From Candidatus Treponema faecavium (GTDB taxonomy: Bacteria; Spirochaetota; Spirochaetia; Treponematales; Treponemataceae): 7,485 nt of DNA. The notes below the pieces were generated by a model. The model was given only the letters and a program-made list of their open reading frames with translations. It was not told where the DNA came from and ran no database searches. Where the stretch lies: the NCBI GenBank assembly GCA_019113455.1, contig DXHG01000076.1:1-7485 (forward strand). Reading direction: 5' to 3'. This document shows positions 5,855-7,485 of this stretch, piece by piece. How positions within the stretch are numbered: the first letter of the stretch is position 1; every line of letters begins with the position of its first letter. Position numbers and translations under genes: made by a program.

Positions 5855-7470
5855 AACACGGACAGTTCGGTAAAATCAAGTTCTTTCGGGTTAGTCTCCA
5901 AGAACCGCAGCAGCGCCTGAAATACCGTGTCAGGGAACACGGTGCCGATCATTTTGCGCATAATTTCCAGCGCCTCGGACTGTTTAAGCGCGCTCCGGTA
6001 CGGACGTTCAGAAGTAAGCGCGTCGTAGATGTCCGCCGTACTGAGTATCAGCGACAGGAGCGGTACGTCTTTTATGTGATAGTAGCCGTTTCCGTCAAGC
6101 CGTTCATGGTGATAGAGGATAATCTTACTGATTTCAGTAAAGTACGGCAGATCTTTCAGAATGGAATATGCAACTTTTGGATGCCGCTTCATGATTTCGT
6201 ATTCGGCGTCCGTGAGGGCGCTCTGCTTTAAAAGTATGTTGTCAGGAATACCGATTTTGCCGATATCGTGGAGCAGCGCCGCATATTGCAGCATATCGTA
6301 CTGCGAAGCAGGGATTGCAAGCTGACTTGCGATATTCATCGCGTACACCATAACGCGCTCAGAATGTCCCGCCGTGTACTCGTCGCGCGCTTCAAGCATG
6401 TGCGAGAGTGAAATAATCACCTTAAAATACTCATTGTCTACTTTATCGAGCAGATAGCGGTTATGCAGCTCGAGCGACAAAAAAGATGACAGGATGCAGA
6501 GCTTTCCCATCGTAAGCACGGAAAAAGAACCGGTCTGTTTTGAATCCTGAGACAGCGCAAGCACGCCGAATTTCTGCCCCTTATGCGTTACCGGAATACA
6601 GATAATGGAATTGCGCAAAAAAGATTCTTCCCGAATCGCCACGAGCGACGGGTTTACCGCAATGTTTTCTTCAAGCAGAATACGCTGTGTTGCAAGCACC
6701 ATACCGCAAACGCCCTGCGATGCGCTGAGCGTTTGCGGCCGCTGGTCAAGCCCGTACCACGCGACCGGAGACAGTATCTGTGAGTTAGGCGAATACTTAT
6801 AATACACGCCGCGGTCAAACGGAATAGACTCGTGTATATCGAGCAAAAAGCAGCTGCGCAGTTTTGCAAGCGAGTTATACCGCCCGAACACGACCGCGTA
6901 TCGGGACAGCTGCGACGTCTCAAACTGCCCCGCTTCATACAGCATCGCGGCATATAAATTAAGACGGAAGCGGCTGATAAACGGCAGCAGAAAATCATCG
7001 GGCGCGAGGCGCTTTTCAAGCGTGTCCGTGCCGTCTTGAGAGGCATAATCCTCAATCAAAAAGAACGCGAGCAGGCGCGACAGATGCACGATTGGCACAA
7101 CGCAGGTACTTGAGTAGTACGATATGAGCATTTCCATGATAATCATATCCTCATACCGCACGTCCTGCTTTATCAAATCAAACCGAATACAGCGGTTTCC
7201 GGCGTCATACTCCTTGAGGAGCGCGGCAATAAACGTGGACGACGAAGGAATGACAAAAATGCTCTTTTTATCAAAGTCGAGATACAAATCCGCTTCAAAC
7301 GAATAGATAAACATGTGAACGGCAGTGTCTGCAACATGCCGCTGAAAAACCTGCCGCGCCTGCTTCAGCAAGTCTGATTTGCACTCCCAGTTATCAAGAC
7401 TGTCCAGCGATGAACCGGTTTCAGACCGCCCGCAGCGTGCCAGGTTACTATTTTTAAAGAATGTAATCAC
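5842..7470 (-). CDS. GAF/HD-GYP protein, probable cyclic-dinucleotide phosphodiesterase with a GYY variant motif
   Basis: A 542-residue soluble protein expected to hydrolyse cyclic-di-GMP (or a related cyclic dinucleotide) in the cytoplasm. Residues 1-200 match nothing I recognise. About 205-335 read as a GAF sensor domain (QGVCGMVLATQRILL at 252-266; IICIPVTHKGQKFGVLALS at 289-307). About 345-520 form the HD-GYP domain: H369 (TAGHSERV), H401-D402 (LLHDIGKIGIPDN), H430 (MKRHP), H454-H455 (YHHERLDGNG) and D480/D483 (TADIYDALTSERPYR), so the metal ligands are present. The signature usually written GYP is G462-Y463-Y464, and the next loop is about three residues shorter than usual, lacking the G-L-x-G part. 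Activity is likely but not certain. The start is GTG at 7470; an in-frame TAG lies at 7483-7485, so no start further upstream is possible, and AGGA lies ten bases before the GTG. Convergent with the small gene; its promoter is outside the window. Confidence 0.92.
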   Translation of the reverse strand: MITFFKNSNLARCGRSETGSSLDSLDNWECKSDLLKQARQVFQRHVADTAVHMFIYSFEADLYLDFDKKSIFVIPSSSTFIAALLKEYDAGNRCIRFDLIKQDVRYEDMIIMEMLISYYSSTCVVPIVHLSRLLAFFLIEDYASQDGTDTLEKRLAPDDFLLPFISRFRLNLYAAMLYEAGQFETSQLSRYAVVFGRYNSLAKLRSCFLLDIHESIPFDRGVYYKYSPNSQILSPVAWYGLDQRPQTLSASQGVCGMVLATQRILLEENIAVNPSLVAIREESFLRNSIICIPVTHKGQKFGVLALSQDSKQTGSFSVLTMGKLCILSSFLSLELHNRYLLDKVDNEYFKVIISLSHMLEARDEYTAGHSERVMVYAMNIASQLAIPASQYDMLQYAALLHDIGKIGIPDNILLKQSALTDAEYEIMKRHPKVAYSILKDLPYFTEISKIILYHHERLDGNGYYHIKDVPLLSLILSTADIYDALTSERPYRSALKQSEALEIMRKMIGTVFPDTVFQALLRFLETNPKELDFTELSVFCIM

Positions 7471-7480
7471 GTATATACTG

Positions 7481-7484
7481 TCCT
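7481..7484 (-). promoter_or_regulatory. Probable ribosome binding site for the HD-GYP gene
   Basis: AGGA, read leftward, lies ten bases before the GTG at 7470. The spacing is a little long and the start is not ATG, which suggests modest translation. It supports this start because the frame is closed by TAG one base upstream of it. Confidence 0.45.
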
Positions 7485-7485
7485 A

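Noticed and set aside
5640..5920. Short open frames on both strands between the small gene and the HD-GYP gene
   Set aside because: They cross a strong terminator or run antisense to the HD-GYP gene, with no start signals and unlikely composition.

Overview
The window most resembles a host-associated spirochete of the Treponema group. This rests on the gene set and order (class III adenylate cyclase, then a large FecR/Ig-like repeat protein, then an outer-membrane-type protein with a C-terminal Phe). From memory, the order matches the Treponema pallidum cluster TP0485 (adenylate cyclase), TP0484, TP0483. No search was run, so genus and orthology are inference. Base composition is moderately GC-rich and even across the genes, with no obvious sign of recent transfer, insertion sequences, tRNA/rRNA or CRISPR.

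Left part (1-5125, + strand): three genes packed head to tail with overlapping ends (35 bp and 11 bp), each downstream start preceded by a Shine-Dalgarno sequence inside the upstream gene. They look like one translationally coupled operon. The first is the 3' part of a membrane-bound adenylate cyclase: end of a probable periplasmic sensor, one membrane helix, HAMP, class III cyclase. The second is a 966-residue protein with one N-terminal membrane helix, a FecR-like domain, and seven divergent repeats of about 100-115 residues with a fibronectin type III-like look. The third is an exported protein with one more such module, an IPT/TIG-like domain and a predicted C-terminal beta-barrel ending in Phe. 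Together they suggest an inner-membrane enzyme, a long periplasmic stalk and an outer-membrane partner.

Middle part (5126-5841): an AT-rich leader with several short repeats, then a small gene (112 aa) with an ideal ribosome binding site. Its predicted secondary-structure order is that of the phosphocarrier HPr, but it lacks the phosphorylatable His loop. It is followed at once by two hairpins, the second a textbook intrinsic terminator.

Right part (5842-7470, - strand): a convergent gene for a cytoplasmic GAF/HD-GYP protein, a probable cyclic-di-GMP (or related dinucleotide) phosphodiesterase. It has all the HD-domain metal ligands I can identify, but the GYP signature reads GYY and the following loop is shortened. 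No intrinsic terminator is visible for it; instead two mutually exclusive hairpins sit over and after its stop codon.

The window therefore joins cAMP synthesis, linked to an envelope-spanning protein set, with a cyclic-dinucleotide hydrolase on the opposite strand.
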